64,000 bases of DNA from Cryptomeria japonica (lineage: Eukaryota > Streptophyta > Pinopsida > Cupressales > Cupressaceae), in contig NC_081406.1 of assembly GCF_030272615.1 (NCBI RefSeq), forward strand, positions 231,312,396-231,376,395. Reading direction: 5' to 3'. Shown here piece after piece: positions 52,716-63,023 of this stretch. The notes beneath the pieces were generated by a model. That model was not told where the DNA came from, did no database searches, and was given only the letters and a program-made list of their open reading frames with translations. A program made the translations under genes and the position numbers. The stretch's first letter is position 1, and every line of letters begins with the position of its first letter.

Positions 52716-53672
52716 CTGACAGGCTGGGTTTTAAACCTCGACTTGCCACTAGGTTTAATTGATAGGTCAGGTTTTAAACCCCGACCTGTCAGTTGGTCTC
52801 ACTCACATGTCAAACTTTAGAGTTTGACATGTCAGTGGTGGGCGATTTTTGATTAGTAGGTCGGGTTTTAAACTTCAACTTGCTAGTTCGAGTTGCATTT
52901 ATTGCAACTCGAGTTTATGTTTTAATTGGTTTTAAATAGGTTTTAATTGCATTTTATTGTTTAGTTGTCTTTTTCGAGTCTATTTGGTGTTCTCCCGCAG
53001 GTGATCCTTGCCTAATCTCTCATGCCTATTGCTAGAGCTTGTCCACCATTCATCATTTGTGAATCATTTAAGGTAGGTTTCTTGTTTATTTTGCTTTTTC
53101 TGCCTGTTTATGGGTTTGTTAGTTTTTTGCACTAGGGTTTGTTTGTTTTTGTTTGATTCTTGATCTACCCTATGTGGTGGTTCGGGCTTCAAAACCCAAC
53201 AACATTATTTTCATTTTCCCTCCTTTCTATACCCTCTCATATCGAGTTTTGAGACCCGATATGTGAGTCTTTAAACTTGCAATACCCTCAACTCACATGT
53301 CGAGGTTTAAAACCCAACATGTGAGGAGGTAAAATCATCAAGTTGCATGTCAAGTTTCAAACCTCAAAATTCGAGTCATCCAATGATCTCAGCTCACATG
53401 CTGGGTTTTGAAACCTGACATGTGAGGAAATTTGCTCAAAATTGCATGTCAGGTTTCAAACCCCGACATGCAAGATTTAATCTTTACTCACACTGACAAG
53501 TTGGGGTTTGAAACTCGACCTGCAAGTCAGTTTCATTGACATGTCAGGTTTTAAATCCTGACCTATCAGTGTTTGATTTATCCTTTGTATTGGCATGTTA
53601 GGGTTTAAAACCTAAGATGCCAGTGTTTTCCCTTTGCAACTTGCAGGTCGAGTTTTAAACCCTGACCTGCCA
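52716..53672 (+). repeat. Array of about 14 short palindromes (dyads)
   Basis: Imperfect inverted repeats of ~24-38 bp, mostly built as TG(A/C)CA(G/T)GTC-GGTTTTAAACC-GACCTGTCA with varying bases. Positions: 52716-52750, 52761-52792, 52805-52832 (perfect 12-bp stem), 52854-52885, 52889-52912 (9-bp stem), 53235-53266, 53292-53325, 53344-53375, 53393-53426, 53442-53474, 53493-53530, 53537-53568, 53591-53622 and 53641-53672. The spacers are unrelated and of uneven length. Confidence 0.88.
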
Positions 53673-53733
53673 GTTTTAGTGTTTTTCCTTCCTGAGCCAA
53701 TTTTAACCAAGTCTTTCATCCTCTTTGATTCAG
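53073..53733 (+). other. Intron-like interval in element D
   Basis: AAG/GTAGGT at 53070-53078 resembles a 5' splice site. TTTGATTCAG/GATCTC at 53724-53739, after T-rich sequence, resembles a 3' splice site and lies just upstream of the large ORF. The interval has no open frame. Splicing is an inference from these two sites only. Confidence 0.3.
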
Positions 53734-53764
53734 GATCTCCAATTTGCTCTTCTGATGATGAAAG

Positions 53765-56700
53765 ATGATCATGAGCCTAACAAACATGTTCTCTGTAACA
53801 TCTTTCCTAATGTCAAAGCCATCTGCTAGCAAGTCAATGGCCTCTCCTAGTCACACAAAACCATCACCTGGCAAACCTGTGTACAAGAAGATGAAGTACA
53901 CGTATGTCAAGCACTTGAATATGTTCCTGGAAATTTATGTGGATTCAAATGTGTCAGAGATTAGGGACACTGAAATTGGGTATGTGGTCATGAAGGAGTT
54001 TGAAGATAGATGCAAGAAGGCTCCATCTCGTATCATTAATTTGATGAGGTCAGAATTACATAAATATGCATCCTTTCCTATTGCACCTCTTGATCCAAAA
54101 TTTGTATTGCCTGTAGCAGAACACTTTGACCCAAATACTCATCAAGTGAAAGATGCTAACAAAAATGTGGTGATGACACTTGATAGTGTATTTTTCAACA
54201 GTTTTTTCAAATGTCTAAAGAAAGTTGAGGTTGCCGATGTATCCATGGAAAGCGCACAAGCATACTATGAGAAGCATAGAGATAAGTGCAAGAAAACAAT
54301 TAACACGGTGTTTTTATCCACTCCACGTGACTCAACTGTCACTAGATGACCCAAGTACTTCCATAGAAGTGATTTCAGTGAAGAGTATAATGACATGGTT
54401 TCAATGCTTGCACAGGTTAAAGGTTTGAAAGACTCCCACTACTTCTAGGAGTGTATGTGCTACTACATGAAAATTATCAGGAAAGGAACAACCAAGATTG
54501 ATTGGGGGGAGAAAATTAGTGATACTCTTCATATTCATTTAAAGGAAGTCAAGACATCATTAAAATTTTATATGACTTCATATCTTGTGTATGCAACTTT
54601 CTCAATGAGGCAATATCCAGGCCTTTCTAGAAAAGGAGATAGAAGATTGTTACTTGTTTGGGATTATTATGATCAGCTAACCATCAATAATAAGGGATCT
54701 CATTTCCAAAGAGTCAATGATGCTTTCTTCGCAGTGGGGAGATGTTTGTTCAACAGAAATATGCACAACGAGATAATTTCAGAAGCAGCATATGACTTGG
54801 TGTCTTCTTTTGGTTGCGTTTTCTTGCAATTTTCTACATTTAGGTATATCAACATTGGATGTTTCATAGGTGAGCCATTCATGTTGCCTCAGTATCCATC
54901 AAACAAGATTGTCCTTATGGAACTTTGTCGTCAATTGGTGCATGTACATGCAAGGTAAGCTTCTTCTCATAAGATATGTCTCAAATGGCCTAAGTCTATT
55001 GGCCGATATTTAGTGCTCACCATGCCCAAGGCCAAGAATATGGAGAATGAAATGTTATGGGTCACAATGAGGAGATTTAAATCCCAAGAAAACTTTGATT
55101 TTTGCAATATGAGAAGCAAAATAAAGAGGAGCTATGTGCATGTACATAGGCTAGAAAATGTTTGGGCAGATTGTAAAAGTGATGAAGATGTAAGAAGGAT
55201 GGACTATAGTCATCTTACATTGGAGCAAATAGAGAACTTGGACTTGGGAAAAGATTCTAGACACCATGGAAGATACAAATGATATAGTGGACCCGGTCTA
55301 CTATGAGAAGAAATTTGCTAATACTCCCTTGCCTTTGATTCAATGGTCAAAGAAAGAGAGCAAATCAATTTCTAAGAGGTTTGTGCCTATCATGGAAAAT
55401 ATAAAACAATGACTACTAAATAAGGGAATTTGAATGAAACAACTTCCTGCTAGCTCAGGTGAGGAAGATAATGATGGTCCAATGGGAAAGACTTCAAAAT
55501 TGAGCACCAAGAATAAGGAAGATACCCAGACACCTTTAGTAGCAAAATATAAGGGAAAGGCACCAAAATTCAAGTTCACACTTAAAGGCCCGAAGAAAGG
55601 GGAATCTTCCTCCACAGTCTTGCAACAGGAATCAGTCCAAGGGCCTGATCAAGATAAGGAAGAAGAACAAGAACAAGAAGAGGGAGAAATTCCTCATGCT
55701 AGGGAAGAATGAGAACAAGGAGAAAGCTCTACTCCTACCACCTCTCAAACATCATCATCAAATTGTGTTGTGATTCATTCTATTGATTCTGATTATGATG
55801 AAGAGGTGCGAGAACATGATGAAGAAGAAACATATATGGACTTGGATGAAGAACAAGATCAAGAAGGGGACAATGCAGAATTTGTAATTGTCTCTAGTCT
55901 TCCTATTTTTGATTTCATTCCAACTTCAATGATTGAGTCATCAATCTTGGATTTTAATGAAGCTATGGAATAGGTCACCAAGGAGCAACAAGTAGTGAGT
56001 CTATCAGTTTCTGGTACCATGAAAAAAACTTACCCTTGGTAAGAATAGTTGTCATTTCTACGACAATGACTCCTGTTATTACATCAACGCTACCAACAAA
56101 TATAACAGTTGAGACAGTTAATGTTTTACCAACCTCTATGCCACTGCCGCTACCAGTATCGGTTCCTACAATTCCAGTCGTAATTGCTCCCACCAGGCCT
56201 ATTGTTGCAATGACTTTGGTACAAGTGGGATCATCAACAATAACAGTATCTTCTAGCTAGTCATCCACTAGTTTGCCTATGGTTACACAAGTGGAGGTCA
56301 CTACTTCAACCACGCAATCAGTTTTACCTCCTTGGTTGGATATAGTGGCGCCAAAAAGGAAAAAGAAAGTTGTCTCACTAGACAACTTTGACTTTGAACA
56401 ATTAACTCCTTCAAAGGCTAAGGTAGCCAAAAAGCCCAAGACATTATCAAGGGTGCTCGTTGATCCAGTAAGTAAAAGGAGGTATGCTGAAATAATTGTG
56501 CCAGTAGCAGGTAAGACCAAAGAAAACATCCAAGCTGAAGATTATACAGTTCAAACCATCGAGCTTGGAGAAGAAAATCATGAAAGTGTGAAGCATGACT
56601 TAAGAGCTACAAATGAAGCTATCATGAGAAGACTGGATTAAGAGCAGATTGAAAAGTTGAAATTCAAGGAAAAGTGTGAACAACTGACTAATGTTTTGAT

Positions 56701-57481
56701 CAAGGTGACCCAAAATTCACAACAGGTGGAACTCATTGTTTCATCCATTGATACAGAAGAAATCAACATAATGGAACAAGTGGGAGCTAAAGGTCGAGTG
56801 GTTGACCAATGGATTGAAAGGTTTAAATCTAAAGGTTCCTTCCTCTTAGATTCAAATATTAAGATGCTAAAAGACTTTGAAATCTTGCAAAATCAAATGC
56901 AAGGAATCAAAACCACTTTCATACAAGAGATGGATGAGAATGAAAGAAACATGCAAGTGTGGAAAAAGATGGAGGATTTTGACATTGATTTTCTTGTAGA
57001 TAATAAAGTGTTAGAAACAAGAGGAAAATATGTTCAAGTTTTGTCTCTACTAACACACATGAATGAATTGATCAAGCATATGGTCACTGATCTTTAAGGT
57101 GAGATCAAGAGTTGTGATAATGATATTGAACATATTTCAGCAAGAATAGCTAATATCCCTTGCTACCTATATGGTAAGGATAATCAACAGTTGGTCTCCA
57201 GTGATACCCTCATCCAAGAATTCCACTCTCTGATCTCTCATTGGACAAAGCAAGACTTCACTTTGAACACCTTTGATAAACTTCTTGAAATACAGGTTGG
57301 TTTAGAGTTGCTTTCCTCTTTGCTCAAGGATGGAAAGAAGCAACATGTGAAGACAGGAGATATTATATGCCGGATCAATGCCATATCAAGTTCCATTACC
57401 TTGCCAGATGAAGTTGAGATCAAATCCATCTTGGCTAAATTTAAAGAATTTAAATCCAATGAGGAGGAGAAAGATGAATAA
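53765..57481 (+). pseudogene. Element D large ORF, unknown function (~1,200 codons)
   Basis: Mostly one frame, open in blocks: 53765-54349, 54455-54958, 55013-55282, a +/-1 excursion 55434-55973, then 56036-56260, 56273-56641, 56657-57097 and 57191-57481. The N-terminal half (~500 residues) looks globular (YTYVKHLNMFLEIYVDSNVS, HKYASFPIAPLDPKFVLPVA, MTSYLVYATFSMRQYPGLSR, HNEIISEAAYDLVSSFGCVF). Next is an acidic low-complexity linker (EEEQEQEEGEIP), a Thr/Val/Pro-rich stretch, a basic APKRKKKVVSLDNF cluster that could direct nuclear import, and a C-terminal coiled-coil third. This order parallels the ORFs of C, F and X. I recognise no enzyme. A structural or chromatin-linked accessory role is speculation. 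Confidence 0.5.
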
Positions 57482-57483
57482 AG

Positions 57484-58400
57484 TGTCCCCTTTATGACAC
57501 TTAGTTTTTCATGTAGGTGCATTTTTAGTGTAGTTGCATTTTTAGATGCTGTAAGTTTTCTCGCAGCTGCATGTTCCCTATATGCTGTAGTTGTAGTCAA
57601 GTGGGACTGTGTAGTTGAATTAGTCAATTATGCCCACCTTTTTCTCCTTTTCTCTCCTATATATAGAGGAGCCTCGTTTGTAAATATTTATCTTTTATTT
57701 ATGCTAAGCAAGACTCTGCCAAATTTTTGTCCCAACTAAGACTTTGAGCTTTTTGTTGTGAATATTCAATCAAGCAAATAAAGAAAGAAATTATATTTGA
57801 TCTCAAACTTTGTGTTGTATCAAAGTTTATTTATATGAGTTAATTTTCCTATGTTCATTGCTTATATATGTTCTTTACTTCCTTGGTATTGGTGATATTG
57901 TTTATGTGAGTAATAGAGCTTTCCAATTGCGATAAGTACACTTTGTGCTATTTGCATATTTGGGAAATTTTTTGATGTTAAGTGATTAGTGGTAGGCTAT
58001 GTATTGCTGCTATTACTTGTAGTTTTAAGGGATAGGGAAATTATACTTGAAGAATTTGAGATGCAAGTTAAATTTCTTATCATTTGTAATCATTAGCTTA
58101 GTTAAAATAGCATTCAAGAAAGAATTTTTGCTCCTTGATTGTAAGTTTAGTTTTTTCATTTCCTTGAGTATCAAAAGTGATAGATAATTGTAACAAAGTG
58201 GAGGAAGAATACATAAGCTCTAAAAAAAAGATAGTTATATGCTCGAAACTATCCCACAAATTTTAGTTTCTTGTTAATTAGAGAAGAAATTTCAAAGGGA
58301 ATCTCCCGTTGCTGAGAGGAGAGATTAATTTCTCAACATAGTTGTGTGTGAATTATATATTTTATCATTGGTATGCCAGTGACAAAATATTCACCCAACA
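57484..58400 (+). repeat. LTR of element J (917 bp)
   Basis: It starts TGTCCCCTTTATGACAC and ends TTCACCCAACA, six bases before a tRNA-Arg-like PBS. The TATA box CTATATATAG is at 57658-57667, with AATAAAG (57777-57783) downstream as a possible poly(A) signal. It may also be the 3' LTR of D, since the D ORF ends two bases upstream. Confidence 0.7.
57658..57667 (+). promoter_or_regulatory. LTR TATA box, element J
   Basis: CTATATATAG followed by AGGAGCCTCG, as in plant LTR promoters. Confidence 0.6.
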
Positions 58401-58594
58401 TTTTTTTGGCAACTCTGCTGGGGAGCAACGTGCAACATGTACTTTCTTTTTTGGGTTGTAGTGCGCTTTTCATTGTAATTACACAAGTGACAAAATATTC
58501 AGCCAACATGTTTTTGGCAACTCTACTGGGGAGTGACGTGCAACTAGTACTTTCTTTTTTGGGTTGCAGTGCGCTTTTCATTGTAATATCCATA
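58379..58594 (+). repeat. 108-bp tandem duplication spanning LTR end and PBS
   Basis: GTGACAAAATATTCA(C/G)CCAACA starts at 58379 and 58487. Both copies hold the LTR tail, a PBS and TACTTTCTTTTTTGGGTTG(T/C)AGTGCGC. The second copy has changed PBS bases (ACTCTACTGGGGAG). Confidence 0.88.
58407..58424 (+). other. Primer-binding site of element J (tRNA-Arg type)
   Basis: TGGCAACTCTGCTGGGGA matches the complement of a plant tRNA-Arg 3' end (TGGCGACTCCGCTGGGGA, from general knowledge) at 16 of 18 bases. This PBS type is known from Ogre/Tat elements. A second copy is at 58515 in the tandem duplication. Confidence 0.7.
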
Positions 58595-58619
58595 TTGCTG
58601 ATTTTCTCAAAGTTCTAAT

Positions 58620-58818
58620 ATGGCTGATCAAAGTTACACTCATAGACAACGAGCAGCAGGAATTGTTGATCCTACCTTTGAGTTTTTGCAGCAACATAAT
58701 TTTCCTTTTGTGACACCTCCACAGGAGCGATCTCCTTTGCAGTGGACATGAAGTTTTCCTCCTACTGCACAGTGATCTCTTGTACCAAGTGAGGCTTCAA
58801 GTTTGCAAATTTTGGTTG
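58620..58818 (+). pseudogene. Element J gag start, cut by element E
   Basis: ATG at 58620 opens 43 codons (MADQSYTHRQRAAGIVDPTF ... PLQWT) to a TGA at 58749, after which the same frame continues (SFPPTAQ, stop, SLVPSEASSLQILV) to 58818, where the LTR of E is inserted. Position after a PBS suggests Gag. Too short to classify. Confidence 0.45.
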
Positions 58819-60458
58819 TGTAGCATCGTAAATTGTATGCACTTGCTAGGGTGGTACAATTTCACACTCGGTTTAGCTCCTGCCTTGGTGCATCTTGCAC
58901 TTTGCATCACATTTTCCCTTTAGCACTTAATTAATTAAATTAATTAGGTCTAAGGTTCTATTTCATCATCTTCCACATCATAAAGTTGGGCCCTTTCATT
59001 AAAGTGTGCCCTTTTCATTTTATTCCTCCAATACATCATTTAATCAAAAACCCTAATTAGGTCCTATTTTGAACTTGGGGGCTTGATTTCGGGGGTCAAA
59101 ACATCTCGAAATCACCTGTAACTTCGGGATTCTCTCTAAAATCATCATATCCGACGGCCCTAAAAATTTGGTGAGAAGTTGCTGGGACCATGGCGCCCGG
59201 AGTGCACATGGTCTCGGACATTTTTCCCAAAATTTTAGGAGCGTGATCCAATCATAAAATAAAGATTAACCCCAAGAAATTGGCTGGAGATTCAATCTCT
59301 AGGTCGGCCAAAAGTTGAAATTAAGACCTAGGGTTTCATATATAAGAGCTCTCTTTCTTCATTTGAAAGGATGAGAGAATTTTTGGTTTTCAGGGACCTT
59401 CTATGCAGCGAAAGAGCAGATCTTTGAAGACTTCAATAACATTCAACATCCATCCATCAAGCATTCATCAATTTCATTCATCCATTTAGGGATTTGAAAG
59501 CATTGAAGAGCAATAAGGGATCACCGACTGAAGATTGGCTTGTACCCCTCCCTTGGGGTTGGGTATGATTTCATGTTGTTTTCATGTCTTTGCATAAGCC
59601 TCACTATATCATTTGTATTCATGCTTTAGATCACTTTGCATCTTGATTTGGAGCATTTACATTTACATTTACAAGCAATTAGGGTTTACTTTCTAGGTTT
59701 CTCTAGTTTGCTTACTTGCATTTTAGGATCTTGCACACACACTACTTTTACAATACAACTTGGCTATTCATGGAGGTGGAAATCACCAAAGTGGGGGTTT
59801 GACTAAGGCAAAACCCTATATAGCCGCCCACCATACCTTTTCAGATATAAGTGCAGATTTCAGGATTCGAATGACGCCGCAAGTTGCAGATCCGACAAAA
59901 GCAGACAAAAACTGAGTCACACACCAAAGTTCAGGGCAAAAGACCAGGACAGGGGCATGGGGTGCCCTAGTCCTGCCAGGAGAGGGGCGCTAGGTGCCCT
60001 GGTCCCTAGGACAGTGGCACTGGGTGCCCTGGTCCCTCAGTCAGACAACAAGTCTCAGCATTTTCTGACTGCTTTCCAGGTTGCAAAACAGCAGTTTCAG
60101 GGGCAGAATCAGGACAGTGGCGCCCGCGCCCCCGTCCCGAACATTTTCACTCAAATTTTAACTTTGGGTACGCATCTACATTCTTGTCTTGTCCTTGTGT
60201 TTACAGCTTTCCATTGTTTAAACTCAATTCTGCAATCTTGTTATTAGTTCATACTTGGACTTTGGGGTGAACTTGCATCATTTTATCTTTCAATTACAAC
60301 AAAGGAATAGAAACCCTAATAGGTAGCCCATGGCTCTCTCTTCCACAAAAAGAAGTAGCCAATTGTGTGATATCTCTAGGCTCTTTCGTATTCCACAATG
60401 TGTGTCAAAAGGTAGGATTAGGGCATGTTAGCCCAGTCTCGCTTTTTTCCCCTACACA
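58819..60458 (+). repeat. 5' LTR of element E (1,640 bp)
   Basis: It starts TGTAGCATCGTAAATTG, like the LTRs of A and B, and ends CCCCTACACA before the PBS. It contains CATGGCGCCC-type GC-rich units (59187 and 59955-60045) and the U5 motif GGGGGTTTGACTAAGGCAAA at 59793. The 3' LTR lies outside the window, so the right end is set by the PBS. Confidence 0.85.
59339..59346 (+). promoter_or_regulatory. LTR TATA box, element E
   Basis: CATATATAAGAGCTCTC in the middle of the LTR, matching the TATA-AGAGCTCTC layout of the Tat LTR. Confidence 0.6.
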
Positions 60459-60461
60459 TTT

Positions 60462-60478
60462 TGGTGAACCCGACGTGA
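60462..60478 (+). other. Primer-binding site of element E
   Basis: TGGTGAACCCGACGTGA, three bases after the LTR end. Best preserved example of the site in A, G and H. Confidence 0.85.
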
Positions 60479-60671
60479 AACTATTATTGCTTTCTCTTGC
60501 ATTGCATTTGTTAGATCTAGATCTAGATTTAGTGTGTTTCATTTAAGTTTCATTTTTCATTAAAAAAAAAAAAAAGAAGAAAAAGAAAAAAAAAAGAGAG
60601 GGAAAAGAAAGAGTGTGTTTCTTTGTTTCTTTGCATTGTGTGTTTAAGTTTTATGCAATTTTTATTTCAAA
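60479..60671 (+). other. Leader of element E with A/G-rich run
   Basis: Short untranslated leader containing a ~50-base purine-only tract (60565-60614). Confidence 0.7.
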
Positions 60672-63023
60672 ATGTCAGATTTTTATTTGCAAGATGTTCA
60701 TATTTCTGATGATGTATGCAGTTATGTTGATCATGAGTATAGCCAAGATGAATTAGATGAAGCTTTAGATGATTTTTTGAACCCTAAAGATACCAAACCT
60801 TCATTTTACCAAAAACTCATAAACATTGTTACTATGCCATTTCGGTGTGATGAGAAAGATAAGTCGAATGATTCCTCTCAAGGATACATTCCTATCAACT
60901 CTTCCACTAAATCTAGTAACATGGTTATTTTCAATGATCCCCTCTATGAAGAGATGTCTCCTTTTGAATCAAAAGATAAACCTTTTAATAGATATGATCA
61001 TGCTTTGTTGGATGATGCTCTTGATGACTTTGTGGCTTTATTGAAATCTTTAAACAAGAACAAAACTTCTAAATTAGTTGACATGATAAACCTGAATGAG
61101 CATAATAAGCCTCTCTTTGAAGTCCAAGGTTCTTATTCTTCTCCCACCTTTCAAGTTCCTAAATCACCTCTCCTTACTGTCCAAGGAGGGTATGGTCATG
61201 ATTCCTTTCTTACTCCGAATAAACCTATCATCACTGTGCAAGGAAGAAAACCTATAAGTCCTTATAGTTATGCCAAGCAATTAACTAGAGAGAGTTATCA
61301 TGCGGTTGCTCATACTTATAATACTAGAAATAATAGGCAGCCTAATCCTCCTCCTGTTACTCCAGTTTCTCTTCCTAATCCTCAACCAATTCTTCTGCAA
61401 GCTCCACGTATTTCACAAGTTATTGGTAAGGAATATGATCTCATAGAACAACTTAAAGCTACCCCTGCTAAGATATCCCTTTGGGATTTGATTCAAACTT
61501 CTTCCACTCATCATGGAATGTTACAAGATGCCTTGAAAGATTTGAATGTTCCTCCACCTAATACATCTAGTAATATAGTGTCTTTGGTTAACTCTGTGAT
61601 GAATCCTAAAGCTCAAATTGTGTTTACTCAAGATGAATTGCCTACTAGTGAAATTCAACATCAATATGATCCCTTGATGATTGTGGTTATCATAAACGAC
61701 ACTGCTATAAGACGAACACTGGTAGATAATGGCTCTGGCCTTAATGTGTGTAGCATTAATCTATTGCATAAAATGAATGTGGATACATCCCTTATTGAGC
61801 CTGACTCTCGTCCCATTCGAGGCTTTGATAATGTGGCTAAGTCTTCATTAGGTATTATCACCTTACCCATCATGGTGGGACTTGTTACTTTGCCTACTCC
61901 TATCCATGTTATGTCGGGAAATCTAACATACAACTTGTTATTAGGGAGACCTTGGATTCACAGTATGCAAGCTGTCCCCTCTACATTGCATAGACAAGTT
62001 AAATTTATTTATAACAATAAGACATATACCTTGGTAGGTGATACTAATTTTCAAGCTTGTTTGCAAACATCTACTTCCAAAGGGAGTTCTTCTAAACCTT
62101 CCTCTTCTAGTGATGACTCTTTAAACAAGATACCTATGGATGAGTCATCACCCTCTGATAATCAAAATTCTTTGGATGAGTCCGAAGTTCTTGAAGAAGA
62201 TTCTTCTCAGCTTGAATCTACACATGAAAAGGCTTTCGATCCTGAGAAGGTTCTTGCAGAAGATGATTGGGGATCTCTTGACTTTAATCCCACCTTTGTA
62301 GTTGAGTATAGGGTTCCTCCTAGAGAGCTTAAAGTTAAAAAGAAGGAAGAAACTAAAGATCAATCAACCTTACCTGAACTTATGAACAATAATTTTGTGG
62401 CCGCTTCTCAAACTTCTTCTCCCCACACCTCTAATACTGAAGAATTTGATTCTTTGTCTTATGAAAAACCACCTTCTCTTTCTGAAATGGCTAATCGTTA
62501 TGGTTGTGGTTTTCATATTTTAGGCAAGTATGGGTATAATGGAAATGGTTGTGGTGCTCACGAACAAGGGATAAAGGTTCCTCTAGGGAATAATCTTTAT
62601 GATGAGACCTTTGGACTTGGTTATAATCCCTACAAGCGCACTAAAGCTTCTAAGAGACCATGTATTAGTGTTAATGTTATTTCTACATCTCTACCAATGA
62701 GACACCCTGAGTATATTGATGGGGATCCTTCGTGTGCCTATGCTTTGGATGTCTTTCCTACCGATGATGCTTTAGTTGAGTTCTTGGGAGCATATGACAC
62801 TCTTCCTCGGTATCATCACAATAGGGGATTTCCTTATTGTTTGAACACTGAAGCTTATTTTGGAAGAGAGATTGATAATGATGAGATTGTGGAAGAATTC
62901 CCTCAGTTAAAGGATATTCCTCAACAAAGTAATCTTCTCATAAGTGACAGCATTGATGTTAAGATGGATCCTTGCAATGAAGAAAAAGTTATTAAAATTG
63001 GAAAGTGTTTGGATGAAGAATAA
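60672..63023 (+). CDS. Element E ORF: unknown N-terminus, retropepsin, G-patch (783 aa)
   Basis: The longest intact ORF in the window. Residues 1-~130 are acidic and unrecognised (MSDFYLQDVHISDDVCSYVD). Residues ~150-195 hold three VQG-centred repeats (FEVQGSYSSPTF, LTVQGGYGHDSF, ITVQGRKP). No capsid domain and no Cys-His knuckle are present. Around 335-450 is a retropepsin domain with the catalytic LVDNGSGLNVC (Asp352-Asn-Gly) and later NLLLGRPWIHSM. A Ser/Glu-rich linker includes AEDDWGSLDFNPTF. Residues ~604-645 form a G-patch (MANRYGCGFHILGKYGYNGN ... EQGI). The stop TAA at 63021 is followed in phase by RT. Start chosen as the first ATG after the leader. Confidence 0.75.
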   Translation: MSDFYLQDVHISDDVCSYVDHEYSQDELDEALDDFLNPKDTKPSFYQKLINIVTMPFRCDEKDKSNDSSQGYIPINSSTKSSNMVIFNDPLYEEMSPFESKDKPFNRYDHALLDDALDDFVALLKSLNKNKTSKLVDMINLNEHNKPLFEVQGSYSSPTFQVPKSPLLTVQGGYGHDSFLTPNKPIITVQGRKPISPYSYAKQLTRESYHAVAHTYNTRNNRQPNPPPVTPVSLPNPQPILLQAPRISQVIGKEYDLIEQLKATPAKISLWDLIQTSSTHHGMLQDALKDLNVPPPNTSSNIVSLVNSVMNPKAQIVFTQDELPTSEIQHQYDPLMIVVIINDTAIRRTLVDNGSGLNVCSINLLHKMNVDTSLIEPDSRPIRGFDNVAKSSLGIITLPIMVGLVTLPTPIHVMSGNLTYNLLLGRPWIHSMQAVPSTLHRQVKFIYNNKTYTLVGDTNFQACLQTSTSKGSSSKPSSSSDDSLNKIPMDESSPSDNQNSLDESEVLEEDSSQLESTHEKAFDPEKVLAEDDWGSLDFNPTFVVEYRVPPRELKVKKKEETKDQSTLPELMNNNFVAASQTSSPHTSNTEEFDSLSYEKPPSLSEMANRYGCGFHILGKYGYNGNGCGAHEQGIKVPLGNNLYDETFGLGYNPYKRTKASKRPCISVNVISTSLPMRHPEYIDGDPSCAYALDVFPTDDALVEFLGAYDTLPRYHHNRGFPYCLNTEAYFGREIDNDEIVEEFPQLKDIPQQSNLLISDSIDVKMDPCNEEKVIKIGKCLDEE

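Larger units (their letters stand above)
52546..57483 (+). mobile_element. Unclassified element D with palindrome array and large ORF
   Basis: It begins where the Tat copy 2 sequence stops, with TGTTGTCTCCATTTTTGG, an LTR-like start. It contains a palindrome-rich region, an intron-like interval and a ~1,200-codon decayed ORF ending two bases before the LTR at 57484. The sequence before that LTR (GAGGAGGAGAAAGATGAATA) is purine-rich and could be a PPT. No pol domains. I could not find a matching second LTR for the left end, so its borders are uncertain. Confidence 0.5.
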
